Below, piece after piece: positions 44,335 through 54,272 of a stretch of DNA of 64,000 nucleotides; the first letter of the stretch is position 1, and each line of letters starts with the position of its first letter. The stretch comes from Rhodophyticola porphyridii (lineage in GTDB: Bacteria > Pseudomonadota > Alphaproteobacteria > Rhodobacterales > Rhodobacteraceae). The stretch is from assembly GCF_003688285.1 (NCBI RefSeq), contig NZ_RCNT01000007.1, positions 124,001 to 188,000 on the forward strand, read 5' to 3'. Position numbers and translations under genes: made by a program. The notes beneath the pieces were generated by a model. It made no database searches. It was not told the origin of the DNA and worked only from the letters and a program-made list of their open reading frames with translations.

Positions 44335-45270
44335 ATGACAAAGTCAGCCAGCACTACCCGATCACTCGTTGTCAGCCACCGCGCCTGGGCAGAAATGGCG
44401 CTTCTGGGCGGGATCTGGGGGGCCTCTTTCCTTTCCATCAAGCTCGCACTGTCCGAAATGCCGGTCATGACGCTGGTCGCCCATCGTGTGTTCTGGGCCT
44501 GCCTGCTGCTTTGGGCCTATGTGATATGGCGGGGCCTGACCGTGCCACGCAGCCCGCGTATCTGGGGTGCATTTCTTGTCATGGGGCTTCTGAACAACAT
44601 CATCCCCTTTTCCCTCATGGCCTGGGGGCAGCAGTTCATCGAAACCGGGCTGACATCCATCTTCAACGCAGGCACAGCCGTTTTCGGTGTGCTGGTGGCA
44701 GCGATGGTGTTCCGGGACGAACGGCTGACCCTCAGGCGCGGGCTTGGCGTGACCATAGCGTTTTTCGGTGTCGTCGTGGCGATCGGGTTCGACAGTCTCG
44801 CCGGTTTCGACATACGCAGCATGGCCCAACTGGCCGTCGTTGCAGGCACATTGTCCTACGCCATTGCCGCGGCATGGGCGCGGGTGCATCTGGTGGGCCT
44901 GCCGCCACAGGTTGCCGCGGCCGGCATGCTCACCGGCTCCTCGCTTGTCATGGTCCCGCTGGCATGGATGATCGACGGAGCGCCCAAGATGCCGACCGAT
45001 CCGGTCACCTTTGCGGCTATCGGCTATTTCGCCGCCTTCGGCACCGCCATCGCCTACCTGCTCTACTACCGGATCCTTGCCATGGCAGGCAGCGGCAACG
45101 CCATGCTCGTTACCCTTCTCATTCCGCCGGTAGCGATCCTGCTTGGTGCCGCGGTGCTTGGAGAACGGCTCGGCCCGTCGGCCTTCGCGGGCTTTGCATT
45201 GCTGGCCACCGGGCTGCTGATCCTTGATGGCCGCGCGCTACAGATCTTCCGAAAATCACCGCCCATCTGA
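44335..45270 (+). CDS. EamA/DMT-family transporter
   Basis: A 311-residue transporter with ten helices in two EamA repeats. It has GGIWGASFLSIKLAL in helix 1, FNAGTAVFGVLVAAMVFRDE at the end of repeat 1, and LLIPPVAILLGAAVLGERLG at the end of repeat 2. It is a likely exporter of amino acids or related small metabolites. It differs clearly from the EamA protein at 42077. No clear promoter was seen after the terminator upstream. Confidence 0.9.
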   Translation: MTKSASTTRSLVVSHRAWAEMALLGGIWGASFLSIKLALSEMPVMTLVAHRVFWACLLLWAYVIWRGLTVPRSPRIWGAFLVMGLLNNIIPFSLMAWGQQFIETGLTSIFNAGTAVFGVLVAAMVFRDERLTLRRGLGVTIAFFGVVVAIGFDSLAGFDIRSMAQLAVVAGTLSYAIAAAWARVHLVGLPPQVAAAGMLTGSSLVMVPLAWMIDGAPKMPTDPVTFAAIGYFAAFGTAIAYLLYYRILAMAGSGNAMLVTLLIPPVAILLGAAVLGERLGPSAFAGFALLATGLLILDGRALQIFRKSPPI

Positions 45271-45335
45271 ATTTTTGGATGAAGAAAGGCCCCGCCCGCG
45301 CTAGGGGTTAGATCTCCACCAGCGGGACACCCCAG

Positions 45336-46214
45336 ATGAGTTTGATCTACGAAACACCCCGGGCCTGGCTCGACGCGCCCGAGAAACACCTGCTTGTATT
45401 CGGGATGTCCGGCCTTGGAAAAACAAGGCTGGCCAGCCTCTTGCGCGCCGATGGAGACTGGTTTCACTACTCCGTCGACTACCGCATCGGCACCGCCTAT
45501 ATGGGCGAACACATCGCCGATAATCTGAAGCATATCGCGATGCAGACGCCGTTTCTGGCCGAGCTTCTGAGGTCGGACTCGATCTATATCGGCTCCAACA
45601 TCACCTTCAATAATCTGGCCCCCCTGTCGACCTTCCTGGGCAAACCGGGCAATCCCGCGATGGGCGGGTTGCCGTTGGACGAGTATCAGAGACGTCAGGC
45701 CCTGCACCGCCGGGCGGAGATCAACGCGCTTCTGGACACACCCAGCTTCATCGCGCGCGCCCGCGATCTCTACGGCTATCCAAACTTCATCTGCGACACC
45801 GGCGGATCGATCTGCGAGGTGGTGGACCCGTCCGATCCGGCGGACGAGGTCTTGCGCGCGCTGCAGGCCAACACGCTGATGGTCTGGATCGAGGGCAGCC
45901 CCGATCACACGGCCGAACTGATACGCCGCTTCGATCAGGCCCCGAAACCGATGTATTATCAACCCGATTTCCTGATTGGTCAGTGGAACGCATATCTCAA
46001 GGAAAACAGTCTCCTGCCTGACGACGTTGACCCGGACGCCTTTGTTCGTTTCGCCTACGCCAAGGCCCTTGCCCATCGCGCGCCGCTGTATCGGGCGATG
46101 GCCGAAAACTGGGGCGTGACGGTGGGTGCCAACGAGATCGCCAGGGTCCGTGACGGGCAGGATGCGGTCGAGCTGATCGGGACCGCCCTTGGCAGACGAA
46201 TGCAAAAGGCCTAA
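45336..46214 (+). CDS. P-loop ATPase of unknown function next to metA
   Basis: A 292-residue soluble protein with a Walker A motif GMSGLGKT (23-30) and a plausible Walker B near [13 protein letters not shown] (about 150-162). The rest shows no transmembrane segment. It resembles an uncharacterised conserved Rhodobacterales ATPase or kinase-like protein, from memory. It starts 65 bases after the EamA gene and ends 40 bases before metA on the same strand, so it may be co-transcribed with methionine synthesis. I cannot give the reaction. Confidence 0.75.
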   Translation: MSLIYETPRAWLDAPEKHLLVFGMSGLGKTRLASLLRADGDWFHYSVDYRIGTAYMGEHIADNLKHIAMQTPFLAELLRSDSIYIGSNITFNNLAPLSTFLGKPGNPAMGGLPLDEYQRRQALHRRAEINALLDTPSFIARARDLYGYPNFICDTGGSICEVVDPSDPADEVLRALQANTLMVWIEGSPDHTAELIRRFDQAPKPMYYQPDFLIGQWNAYLKENSLLPDDVDPDAFVRFAYAKALAHRAPLYRAMAENWGVTVGANEIARVRDGQDAVELIGTALGRRMQKA

Positions 46215-46254
46215 ATCCAGCCTTCCCAGACCCGTGCCGTTCAGGACCGTTCCG

Positions 46255-47178
46255 ATGCCCATTACCCTGCCAGAGACCCTGCCCGCCTACGCCCAACTGG
46301 AACGTGAGGGCGTGATGGTGATGGGCGAAGGGCGCGCCGCGCGGCAGGATATCCGCCCGCTCAGGATCGGGCTTCTGAACCTGATGCCCAGAAAGATCCA
46401 GACCGAGACGCAGTTCGCCCGGCTTATCGGGGCCACGCCGCTTCAGATCGACCTGAGCCTGATCCGCATGAGCGAGCATCAGACCAAGACCACGGCCGCC
46501 GAGCATATGGAGGAATTTTACCGCCCCTTTGCGGAGGTCGCGGACAGTGGCGAGAAGTTCGACGGGCTGATCATAACCGGCGCGCCGATTGAACATTTAC
46601 CTTTTGAAGAAGTGACTTACTGGGAAGAGTTGAAGAAGGTTTTCGACTGGACCCAATCGCATGTGCATTCGACATTCGGCGTTTGCTGGGGTGGAATGGC
46701 GATGATCCACCATTTCCACGGCGTCAGGAAGCACATGCTGGCGGACAAGGCATTCGGCTGCTACCGGCATCGCAATCTGGCCCCGGCCTCCCCTTATCTG
46801 CGCGGATTTTCGGATGACGTGCTGATCCCCGTCTCCCGCTGGACGGAAATGCGCGCCGCGGAAGTCGATGCGGTGCCGGGTCTCGTCACCTTGATTGGCA
46901 GCGATCAGGTGGGCCCATGCCTGGTGGAGGACGCGGGTCACCGGGCGCTCTATATCTTCAACCATCTGGAGTATGACAGCACCACGCTGAAACAGGAGTA
47001 CGACCGGGATGTGGAAGGCGGCAGCCCGATCGCCGTGCCGGTCAACTACTATCCCGAGGACGACCCCACGCGCGTACCCACCAATCGCTGGCGCAGCCAC
47101 GCGCATCTGCTCTATGGCAACTGGATCAATGAGATTTATCAGACCACGGATTTTGATTTATCGAAGATCGGCACGTAA
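46255..47178 (+). CDS. metAA: Homoserine O-acetyltransferase of the MetA type
   Basis: A 307-residue MetA-family acyltransferase with the nucleophile Cys144 in STFGVCWGG and the early motif [18 protein letters not shown]. The residue that decides acyl-donor choice in this family (position 111 in E. coli) is Glu113 here ([13 protein letters not shown]). Glu means acetyl-CoA; Gly means succinyl-CoA. So the gene probably makes O-acetylhomoserine in methionine synthesis even though the family name is often succinyltransferase. ATG 46255 fits the family length; the longer frame from 46189 overlaps the upstream gene. Confidence 0.93.
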   Translation: MPITLPETLPAYAQLEREGVMVMGEGRAARQDIRPLRIGLLNLMPRKIQTETQFARLIGATPLQIDLSLIRMSEHQTKTTAAEHMEEFYRPFAEVADSGEKFDGLIITGAPIEHLPFEEVTYWEELKKVFDWTQSHVHSTFGVCWGGMAMIHHFHGVRKHMLADKAFGCYRHRNLAPASPYLRGFSDDVLIPVSRWTEMRAAEVDAVPGLVTLIGSDQVGPCLVEDAGHRALYIFNHLEYDSTTLKQEYDRDVEGGSPIAVPVNYYPEDDPTRVPTNRWRSHAHLLYGNWINEIYQTTDFDLSKIGT

Positions 47179-48085
47179 TGGCCTGCTATTGCTGTTCTTT
47201 CTGGCAGCCACAGCATGTGGCCGTGCAGAGATGAGCGATCCGCACAGTCGTATCATCGAGGTGGCCGGCCGCTCGGTCCATGTCTGGCAGGCGGGCAGCG
47301 GTCCGGCCGTCATTCTGCTCCACGGGGCGGGCGGTAATCTGCGGGATTTCACCTTTCAGTTGGCGCCCGATCTGACCGATCGTTACACGGTGATCGCTTT
47401 CGACCGGCCCGGCCTCGGCCTGTCGGAGGGGCTTGGCCGCGGGCATGACAGCCCGGCAGAGCAGGCCGCCCTCCTCTCTGTCGCCGCCGGGCAACTCGGC
47501 GTCGGACAAGCGGTGATCGTCGGCCATTCCTATGGGGGCGCGGTGGCCATGGCATGGGCGCTGAACCACCCCGATCAGGCGGCGGGCATTGTCCTGCTCG
47601 CGGGTGCCACCCAGCCTTGGGAGGGGGGCCTTGGCGCATATTATAGGATCACGGGCTCGGCCCTGGGCGGCGTGACGGCGGTGCCGCTGATCGCCAATCT
47701 CACGCCCCGCCGCGCTGCGATGAACGTGATAGAGCGCATTTTCGCGCCGGACCCGGTACCGGATGGATACGGCAGCCATATCCGCCCGGAGCTGACCCTG
47801 CAAAGCTCGGTCCTGCGCGCCAATGCACGGCAGGTGAACGACCTTCTGGAACATGTCACGGCCATGGCCCCCAGATATGAGACACTCGATATCCCCCTGG
47901 AGATGATCCACGGAAGCGCTGACGACACGGTGCCGCTGAACGTGCATTCGATACCCCTTGCCGCGCAGGTGCCCGGCGCCAATCTCACCGTTCTGGAGGG
48001 GGTCGGACATATGCCACACCACGCCGACCCCATGGCGACACTGGATGCAATTGACCGTGTGGCAACCCGCGCCGGATTGCGCTAA
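47153..48085 (+). CDS. Alpha/beta-fold hydrolase with lipoprotein-type signal
   Basis: A 310-residue alpha/beta hydrolase with the oxyanion segment [14 protein letters not shown], nucleophile elbow [11 protein letters not shown] (Ser), acid Asp in GSADDTVPL and the catalytic His in [10 protein letters not shown]. In frame before the usual ATG (47231) lies a lipoprotein signal: charged RRSARNG, a hydrophobic [11 protein letters not shown], then Cys (LAATAC). This favours TTG 47153, which overlaps the end of metA by 26 bases. If ATG 47231 is used the protein is cytoplasmic. The substrate is unknown. Confidence 0.8.
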   Translation: MIYRRSARNGLLLLFFLAATACGRAEMSDPHSRIIEVAGRSVHVWQAGSGPAVILLHGAGGNLRDFTFQLAPDLTDRYTVIAFDRPGLGLSEGLGRGHDSPAEQAALLSVAAGQLGVGQAVIVGHSYGGAVAMAWALNHPDQAAGIVLLAGATQPWEGGLGAYYRITGSALGGVTAVPLIANLTPRRAAMNVIERIFAPDPVPDGYGSHIRPELTLQSSVLRANARQVNDLLEHVTAMAPRYETLDIPLEMIHGSADDTVPLNVHSIPLAAQVPGANLTVLEGVGHMPHHADPMATLDAIDRVATRAGLR

Positions 48086-48138
48086 GCCCCTCCGGGGGCC
48101 ATATTACCGTTTGAGAGACAACAAAAACGAGGCGGCGC

Positions 48139-49020
48139 ATGAGCAAACCCTTCGACGGCGCCATCACCCAGTTCTACCGTGAAGCCGCCCCCGAGGCGGT
48201 TCGGCTGGCGATTGACGCAGCCCATAAGGATGAGATCCTGGACCCGACCTACCCCTACCGCACCCGTATGGACAGGGACGACTACGAGACGCAGTTGAAG
48301 GCGTTGCAGATCGAGCTGGTGAAGTGCCACGCCTGGATCCGCGACACCGGCAGACGGGTGGCGGTGGTGTTCGAAGGGCGCGATGCGGCCGGCAAGGGCG
48401 GGTCGATCAAACGCGTCCGTGAAAACCTGAACCCCCGTGTTGCCAGTGTGGTCGCGCTGTCGAAGCCCACCGACCGGGAAGCCAGCCAATGGTATTTTCA
48501 ACGCTATATCCACCATTTACCAGCCGCGGGTGAGATCAGGCTGTTCGATCGCAGCTGGTACAATCGCGGCGTGGTCGAGCACGTGTTCGGCTTTTGCACG
48601 CCCGATCAACGGGATGCTTTCTTTCACCAGTTGCCCGATTTCGAGCAGATGCTGGTGGCCGATGGCATCCATCTTGTGAAGATCTGGCTGAATGTTGGCC
48701 GTGCGGAACAGTTGCGGCGGTTCCTCGACCGCGAGAAAGACCCCTTGAAACAGTGGAAACTGAGCTGGATCGATGTCGAGGGGCTGAGGAAATGGGATGA
48801 TTATTCGGATGCCATCGGCCAGACGCTCAGCCTTGGACACACCGCCGATGCCCCCTGGACCGTCGTCCGTTCGGACGACAAGCGGCGCGCGCGGCTGGCC
48901 GTCATCCGCCGCGTGCTGATCGATCTGCCCTATGACGGACGCAAGGACAAGGTGGTGGACCGCCCAGACCCGGCCATCTGTGGCGGGCCGGAAATGTGGG
49001 CCGACCGCGCCTATGCCTAA
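48139..49020 (+). CDS. ppk2: Polyphosphate kinase 2 family protein
   Basis: A 293-residue PPK2 with Walker [16 protein letters not shown] (about 79-93), [15 protein letters not shown], and the Walker B/lid region [19 protein letters not shown]-terminal [16 protein letters not shown] closes the family pattern. It transfers phosphate between polyphosphate and nucleotides; one domain of this length is class I (mainly NDP to NTP). Start ATG 48139 has a moderate purine-rich upstream region. It overlaps the TetR gene by 8 bases. Confidence 0.93.
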   Translation: MSKPFDGAITQFYREAAPEAVRLAIDAAHKDEILDPTYPYRTRMDRDDYETQLKALQIELVKCHAWIRDTGRRVAVVFEGRDAAGKGGSIKRVRENLNPRVASVVALSKPTDREASQWYFQRYIHHLPAAGEIRLFDRSWYNRGVVEHVFGFCTPDQRDAFFHQLPDFEQMLVADGIHLVKIWLNVGRAEQLRRFLDREKDPLKQWKLSWIDVEGLRKWDDYSDAIGQTLSLGHTADAPWTVVRSDDKRRARLAVIRRVLIDLPYDGRKDKVVDRPDPAICGGPEMWADRAYA

Positions 49021-49630
49021 ACGCGGGTATCATCACGGCAACCTGCGCCAAGCGCTGGTTGAAGCCGCGCTTGTTCTGATCGAGCAGAAGGGCCCGAATG
49101 GCTGGACCCTGTCCGAGGCCGCGAAGAACGCGGGCGTGACGCCGGCGGCCGTCTATCGCCATTTCGAGGGGCGCGAAGACCTGATCGCCGAGGGTGCGCG
49201 CCAGGGGCACGAGATCTTCGCAGACCTGATGACCTTTGCCTTCAACGAGGGCAAACCCTCGGCTCTCGCCGCGTTCGAGGCGACGGGCCGGGCGTATCTC
49301 GCCTTTGCCCGCAAGTATCCCGGCCATTACATGGCGATGTTCGAAAGCGGTTTGTCGGCCAATGAAACCCACGAGCTGGCCGCCGCCGCCGCCAAGTCCC
49401 GCGAGGTTCTTGAACGCGCGGCGGAGGCGTTGTCGGAGCATATCCCGCCTGAGAAACGTCCCCCGCCCTCAATGTTCAGCGCACATATCTGGGCGCTCAG
49501 CCATGGGGTTGTGGAGTTGTTCGCCCGCGGACGGCCCGGCGGCAATGCGCCCTTCCCGCCCGAAGATCTTCTTGAATCCGGGATCGGCATCTATCTCCGC
49601 GGGCTGGGCCTCATCGCGCCGGATCAATAG
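49013..49630 (+). CDS. TetR-family transcriptional regulator
   Basis: A 205-residue TetR protein. The N-terminal helix-turn-helix (about 8-55) is [20 protein letters not shown] followed by [21 protein letters not shown] helical ligand-binding domain follows with a C-terminal WHG-type half (residues about 85-195). It overlaps the ppk2 stop, suggesting that it regulates this unit or a nearby one. The convergent ior gene ends 57 bases after it. Confidence 0.88.
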   Translation: MPKRGYHHGNLRQALVEAALVLIEQKGPNGWTLSEAAKNAGVTPAAVYRHFEGREDLIAEGARQGHEIFADLMTFAFNEGKPSALAAFEATGRAYLAFARKYPGHYMAMFESGLSANETHELAAAAAKSREVLERAAEALSEHIPPEKRPPPSMFSAHIWALSHGVVELFARGRPGGNAPFPPEDLLESGIGIYLRGLGLIAPDQ

Positions 49631-49687
49631 CGGCAGATCCGCCCGCGTCGGATGCGGGAGACTGCGCCGACAGCCCGCCGGTCGCCT

Positions 49688-52600
49688 CTACTCCGCCGCT
49701 TCCGCCATCGGCGTGCCACCGTTCCGGAACGCGCTCAGGAGGTCGTCGCGCTGACGAGCGGCCTTTTCGGCGTTCTTCTCCTTGACCGGACCAAATCCGC
49801 GGATCTGGAGCGGCAACTCCGCCAGGGCCACCGCAATGTCCAGTGTCCGGGGTGTCACGCTCGCCAGCACCTCGTCCATGTCACGCTCGTATTCCCGGAT
49901 CAGCGCGCGCTCCATCCGGCGCTCTGCGGTGTATCCGAACGGGTTGAACGGGGTCCCGCGAAGCGGCTTCATCCTGGCGAGGATCTTGTAGCTTGTGGCG
50001 ATCCAGCTGCCGAATTCCCGCTTCTTCGGGCGGCCCTGCGCATCCTTGCCCGGCAACAAAGGCGGGGCCAGGTGATAGGTCAGCTTCAGATCGCCGTCGA
50101 ATTCGGCGCGCAGCTTGGCCTCCGTGTCCAGATGCAGGCGCGCGACCTCGAACTCGTCCTTGTAGGCCAGTAGCTTGTGATACCCTTTTGCGACCGCCTC
50201 CTTCAGGCGCGGATCGGAGATGGGGTCGACGCGCTGGCGATAGCGCCTTGCCAGTCTCGCATTCTGATAGCTGGTGAGATGATCGGCGCGAAACGTGATC
50301 TTTTCCTCAAGGGTTTTCGGCTTGTCGATCACGTTGGGCCCGTGCAGCGCGGCCACATCGGCGGGGTTCAGATGCGCCCAACGGCCAAGCTCGAACGCGC
50401 GTTTGTTGCGCTCCACCGCCGCGCCGTTCAACTCGATCGCCCGCAAGATGGCCTCATGGCTCAGCGGCACCAGCCCCATCTGCCACGCCGCCCCGAAGGT
50501 GATCATGTTGGAATAGATCGAATCCCCCATCAGAACACGGGCCAGTTCGGTCGCGTCGAACAGGCTCAGGCGCTCGCGAAGGCGTGCTTGAAGAGCGACC
50601 TGCAGATCTTTGCCCGGAATACGGAATTCCGTATTCAGAGTGAAGTCGCCCGTGGTGATTTCATGGCTGTTGACCGCGGCCCCCGTGCGCCCGGTCGTCA
50701 TCAGCCCAAGCGTTTTCGCGCCGGCCGAGACAACCAGATCCCCACCGATGATGGCATGGGCTTCCCCGGTTGCGACGCGGATCGCGCTGATATCCTCGGG
50801 CCGTTCCGCCAGCCGCAGATGGATGTGAACCGCGCCTCCTTTCTGGGCCAGCCCCGCCATCTCGATCATGCCGGCGCCCTTGCCGTCGATCTGCGCGGCC
50901 TGCGCCATCACGGCCCCGATGGTAACGACCCCAGTGCCTCCCACGCCGGTGACCACGATGTTATGGGTTCCCTCGATCTCGGGCAGATCGGGCATCGGCA
51001 GGGTGCCCACATCGACCTCGGCGGTGGCCTGTTTCTTCACCTTCGCCCCCTGCACGGTCACAAAGGACGGGCAGAAGCCTTTGACGCAACTGAAATCCTT
51101 GTTGCAGGTGGATTGATCGATCGCCCGCTTCCGGCCCAGTTCGGTTTCCACCGGGACGATCGAGACACAGTTGGACTGTACCCCGCAATCGCCGCAGCCC
51201 TCGCAGACATCGGTATTGATGAAGACACGCTTGTCGATATCGGGAAAGGTGCCGCGCTTGCGGCGGCGGCGTTTTTCGGCGGCACAGGTCTGGATAAAAA
51301 TGATCGCCGAGACGCCTTCGACCCCTTTCATCCGGTTCTGCACATTCATCAGCTCGTCCCGCGGATACCTGGGCAGGCCCTTTGGAAAGCCGGAAAAATC
51401 AATGTCTTCCTTGGGGTCGTAGACAAGCGCGATCTCCTTCACGCCCATCGCGACCAGCTCATGGGCGATCTGCTGCGGGCTCAAATCGCCTTCGTTGTCC
51501 TGCCCGCCGGTCATCGCGACCGCGTCGTTGTAGAGGATCTTGTATGTGATGTTGGTCTTCGCCGCCAAGGCGGCGCGGATCGCCAGAATGCCGGAATGGT
51601 TGTAGGTGCCTTCGCCCAGGTTCTGGAACACGTGGGGTCGGGTGGAAAACGGCGCCTCGCCCACCCAGTTCACGCCCTCGGCGCCCATATGGGTGTAGCC
51701 TTCGGTGGAGCGGTCCATCCAGAGCGCCATCACATGGCAGCCGATCCCGGCCCCCGCGCGGGATCCGTCGGGCACCTTGGTCGACGTGTTATGCGGGCAG
51801 CCCGAACAGAACCAGGGTGTGCGCTGCGCCAGATCAGGAGCGTTGTCAGCCCGGCGCGCTTCGATGATATTGGCAATGCCGGCCTCGATGCGGTCCGTGC
51901 GGCGGCCTTCCTCGATCAGGATGTTGCCCAGTTTCTCAGCAATATCCAGCGGGTCGAGTGCGTAATGGGACGGAAACAGGATCGGTCCGCCCCCACCCTT
52001 CTTGTAGCCGTAGACCCGGCGCCCGCGCCGGTCGTCGAAGATCGCTTCCTTGACCTGCACCTCGATCAGTTTGCGCTTTTCCTCGACCACCACGATCAGA
52101 TCCAGCCCCTCGGCCCAATCATGCAGCCCCTTCATGTCCATCGGCCATGTCTGTCCCACCTTGTAAGTGGTGACGCCAAGGCGCTCCGCCTCGGCGTGAT
52201 CGATACCCAGAAGCTCAAGCGCATGGACAAGATCCAGCCAGTTCTTGCCCGCTGCCACGAAGCCGATTTTCGCGCCTGGCTTGCCAAGCACGCGCTTGTC
52301 CATGCCGTTCACATGGGAGAACGCCTCCGCCGCGAAGCGTTTGTATTCCAGAAGCCGCTTTTCCTGATCGATCCAGTGATCGTTCAGCCGGATATTCAGG
52401 CCCCCCGGCGGCATCTCGAATTCCGGAGTCACGAACTGCATCCGGTCCGGACGGCCATCCACCACGCCCGTCGCCTCCACCGTATCCTTCATCACCTTCA
52501 GGCCGACCCAGACCCCGGCAAACCGGCTGAGCGCAAAGCCGTAATGCCCGAAGTCTAGGATCTCCTGGACACCCGCGGGGCTCAGCACCGGCATATGCAC

Positions 52601-53095
52601 ATCGACAAGCGCCCAGTCCGACTGGTGACAGGTGGTGGAGCTTTCGCCCGTATGGTCATCCCCCATCGCCATCAGCACACCACCATGCTGCGAGGTGCCG
52701 GCCATGTTCACATGGCGCATCGCATCGCCGGACCGGTCGACGCCGGGGCCCTTGCCGTACCACAGGCCAAAGACGCCGTCATACTTGCCCTCGCCGCGCA
52801 GTTCGGCCTGCTGGCTGCCCCAGAGCGCGGTTGCGGCAAGGTCTTCGTTCAGACCGGGTTGAAACAGAATATCGGACGCTTCGAGATGTTTCTTCGAGCG
52901 CGCCATCTGCAGGTCGACTGCGCCGAGCGGAGAGCCGCGATAGCCCGTCACATACCCGCCGGTATTCAGCCCCGCGGCCCTGTCGCGCGCCTTCTGAGCG
53001 ATCATCAGACGGACAAGCGCCTGCGTGCCATTCAGCAGGACCGGCGATTTGCTCAGATCGAACCGATCCTCCAACGAGACCTGTCGGATTCCCAT
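49688..53095 (-). CDS. Indolepyruvate:ferredoxin oxidoreductase, single fused polypeptide
   Basis: A 1135-residue fusion of the IorA and IorB functions. The N-terminal pyrimidine-binding part has TGYRGSPLGAVDLQMARSKK. The middle ThDP domain contains APFSTRPHVFQNLGEGTYNH. An iron-sulfur part carries two Cys clusters (VCEGCGDCGVQSNC and CNKDFSCVKGFCPSF), and the C-terminal gamma domain begins VVTGVGGTGVVTIGAVMAQA. It decarboxylates aryl-pyruvates (or branched oxoacids) to acyl-CoA with ferredoxin. Start ATG 53095 follows GGGGGAG. It is transcribed away from a LysR gene across a shared promoter region. Confidence 0.94.
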   Translation of the reverse strand: MGIRQVSLEDRFDLSKSPVLLNGTQALVRLMIAQKARDRAAGLNTGGYVTGYRGSPLGAVDLQMARSKKHLEASDILFQPGLNEDLAATALWGSQQAELRGEGKYDGVFGLWYGKGPGVDRSGDAMRHVNMAGTSQHGGVLMAMGDDHTGESSTTCHQSDWALVDVHMPVLSPAGVQEILDFGHYGFALSRFAGVWVGLKVMKDTVEATGVVDGRPDRMQFVTPEFEMPPGGLNIRLNDHWIDQEKRLLEYKRFAAEAFSHVNGMDKRVLGKPGAKIGFVAAGKNWLDLVHALELLGIDHAEAERLGVTTYKVGQTWPMDMKGLHDWAEGLDLIVVVEEKRKLIEVQVKEAIFDDRRGRRVYGYKKGGGGPILFPSHYALDPLDIAEKLGNILIEEGRRTDRIEAGIANIIEARRADNAPDLAQRTPWFCSGCPHNTSTKVPDGSRAGAGIGCHVMALWMDRSTEGYTHMGAEGVNWVGEAPFSTRPHVFQNLGEGTYNHSGILAIRAALAAKTNITYKILYNDAVAMTGGQDNEGDLSPQQIAHELVAMGVKEIALVYDPKEDIDFSGFPKGLPRYPRDELMNVQNRMKGVEGVSAIIFIQTCAAEKRRRRKRGTFPDIDKRVFINTDVCEGCGDCGVQSNCVSIVPVETELGRKRAIDQSTCNKDFSCVKGFCPSFVTVQGAKVKKQATAEVDVGTLPMPDLPEIEGTHNIVVTGVGGTGVVTIGAVMAQAAQIDGKGAGMIEMAGLAQKGGAVHIHLRLAERPEDISAIRVATGEAHAIIGGDLVVSAGAKTLGLMTTGRTGAAVNSHEITTGDFTLNTEFRIPGKDLQVALQARLRERLSLFDATELARVLMGDSIYSNMITFGAAWQMGLVPLSHEAILRAIELNGAAVERNKRAFELGRWAHLNPADVAALHGPNVIDKPKTLEEKITFRADHLTSYQNARLARRYRQRVDPISDPRLKEAVAKGYHKLLAYKDEFEVARLHLDTEAKLRAEFDGDLKLTYHLAPPLLPGKDAQGRPKKREFGSWIATSYKILARMKPLRGTPFNPFGYTAERRMERALIREYERDMDEVLASVTPRTLDIAVALAELPLQIRGFGPVKEKNAEKAARQRDDLLSAFRNGGTPMAEAAE

Positions 53096-53131
53096 GCGAT
53101 GCTCCCCCCAGAAAACGATGCGGTTGCAACA

Positions 53132-53160
53132 AGTATAGGTCAAAAGTACTGACCTGAAAA
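53132..53160 (-). promoter_or_regulatory. ior promoter with an operator-like palindrome filling the spacer
   Basis: On the minus strand -35 TTTTCA (53160-53155) and -10 TATACT (53137-53132) have an ideal 17-base spacer. The inverted repeat AGGTCA-N7-TGACCT (53137-53155) fills the space between the two boxes. A protein bound there would block RNA polymerase. GTTGCAAC (53123-53130) is a second palindrome downstream, and GGTTGCAA recurs at about 53190. The divergent LysR product is the obvious candidate. Confidence 0.6.
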
Positions 53161-53272
53161 CTGTTTTCTTTTTGCCGCCGATTCAGTTGTTGGTTGCAAG
53201 AGTTCGCCAAGCGTCTATGTCTCTGCCAGCGCATTCATGTTGGCGCAAACACGCAACCGGGAGACGGGTCAG

Positions 53273-54187
53273 ATGGACTGGGACAAGCTGCGGATTTTCC
53301 ACGCCGTGGCGGATGCTGGCAGCCTGACACATGCGGGCGACGCGCTGCATCTCAGCCAATCGGCCGTCAGCCGGCAGATCCGCGCGCTGGAAGAAAGCCT
53401 GAACACGACGCTGTTCCACCGCCATGCGCGGGGGCTGATTCTGACCGAACAGGGTGAGCTTCTGTTCGATGCCACGCGTTCCATGACCAAACGGCTGGAT
53501 GCCGCGGCGGCCCGTATCCGCGACAGCGAAGAGGAAGTGTTCGGCGAGTTGCGCGTGACGACCACGATCGGGTTCGGGTCACTCTGGCTGGCCCCGCGCC
53601 TGCCACAGCTATATGCTAAGTATCCCCATCTGAAGATCGACCTGATGCTGGAGGAGCGCCTGCTCGATCTTCCCATGCGCGAGGCCGATGTGGCGATCCG
53701 GATGAAGGAACCGTCGCAGGCGGATCTTATCCGCCGCCGTCTCATGACGATCAATATGCGCCTTTATGCGTCACCCCGGTATCTCGCGGCGAATGGAACG
53801 CCGGAATCGCTGGACGATATGGGCACCCATCGCCTGATCAGCCAGAACACTCAAAGCGCGCAGGTCAGTGCAGGCGCCACCCTTGTCCGAGAGCTGATGT
53901 CTCACGAGATCGGGAGCTTTCTGACGGTCAATAACTATTTCGGTGTTCTTCAGGGCGTGATCCACGACCTGGGGATTGGGGTGCTACCCGATTATCTGGC
54001 ACAGGATTTCCCGGAGCTCGTCCATGTTCTGCCCGATGTGGAAAGCAACGAAGTCCCTGTTTTTCTGGCCTATCCCGAAGAGCTTCGCCAATCGAAACGG
54101 ATCGAGGTGTTCCGCGATTTCGTCACCGAAGAGGTGATCGCCTATCGCCGGCGCAAGCGCGATTCCGCCGAGGCGGACGCTCAGTAA
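53273..54187 (+). CDS. LysR-family regulator divergent from the ior gene
   Basis: A 304-residue LysR protein that begins MDWDKLRIFHAVADAGSLTH and has the HTH core LHLSQSAVSRQIRALEESLN. The effector domain (about 95-290) starts LRVTTTIGFGSLWLAPRLPQ. I take ATG 53273 (purine-rich GGGAGACGGG upstream), which fits the usual HTH start; ATG 53237 adds 12 unlikely residues. It is divergent from the fused IorAB gene with 177 bases between, so it probably controls that gene. Confidence 0.9.
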   Translation: MDWDKLRIFHAVADAGSLTHAGDALHLSQSAVSRQIRALEESLNTTLFHRHARGLILTEQGELLFDATRSMTKRLDAAAARIRDSEEEVFGELRVTTTIGFGSLWLAPRLPQLYAKYPHLKIDLMLEERLLDLPMREADVAIRMKEPSQADLIRRRLMTINMRLYASPRYLAANGTPESLDDMGTHRLISQNTQSAQVSAGATLVRELMSHEIGSFLTVNNYFGVLQGVIHDLGIGVLPDYLAQDFPELVHVLPDVESNEVPVFLAYPEELRQSKRIEVFRDFVTEEVIAYRRRKRDSAEADAQ

Positions 54188-54272
54188 TCTGTGGGCTATG
54201 CGCCACAGACATAGCAGGAATGCGGCAGCGCGGCGCAAAAGCCCTTGATCGTTCTCATAGTGCTGACTAATT

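Noticed and set aside
46215-46254. SAM-II riboswitch before metA
   Set aside because: Many alphaproteobacterial metA genes have one, but here only 40 bases separate metA from the upstream gene, and I see no SAM-II-like pattern there or in the 65 bases before the P-loop gene.
50177-52558. Open frame of 793 codons on the plus strand inside the ior gene
   Set aside because: It is antisense to the fused indolepyruvate oxidoreductase, which has Cys clusters and ThDP motifs in the other direction.
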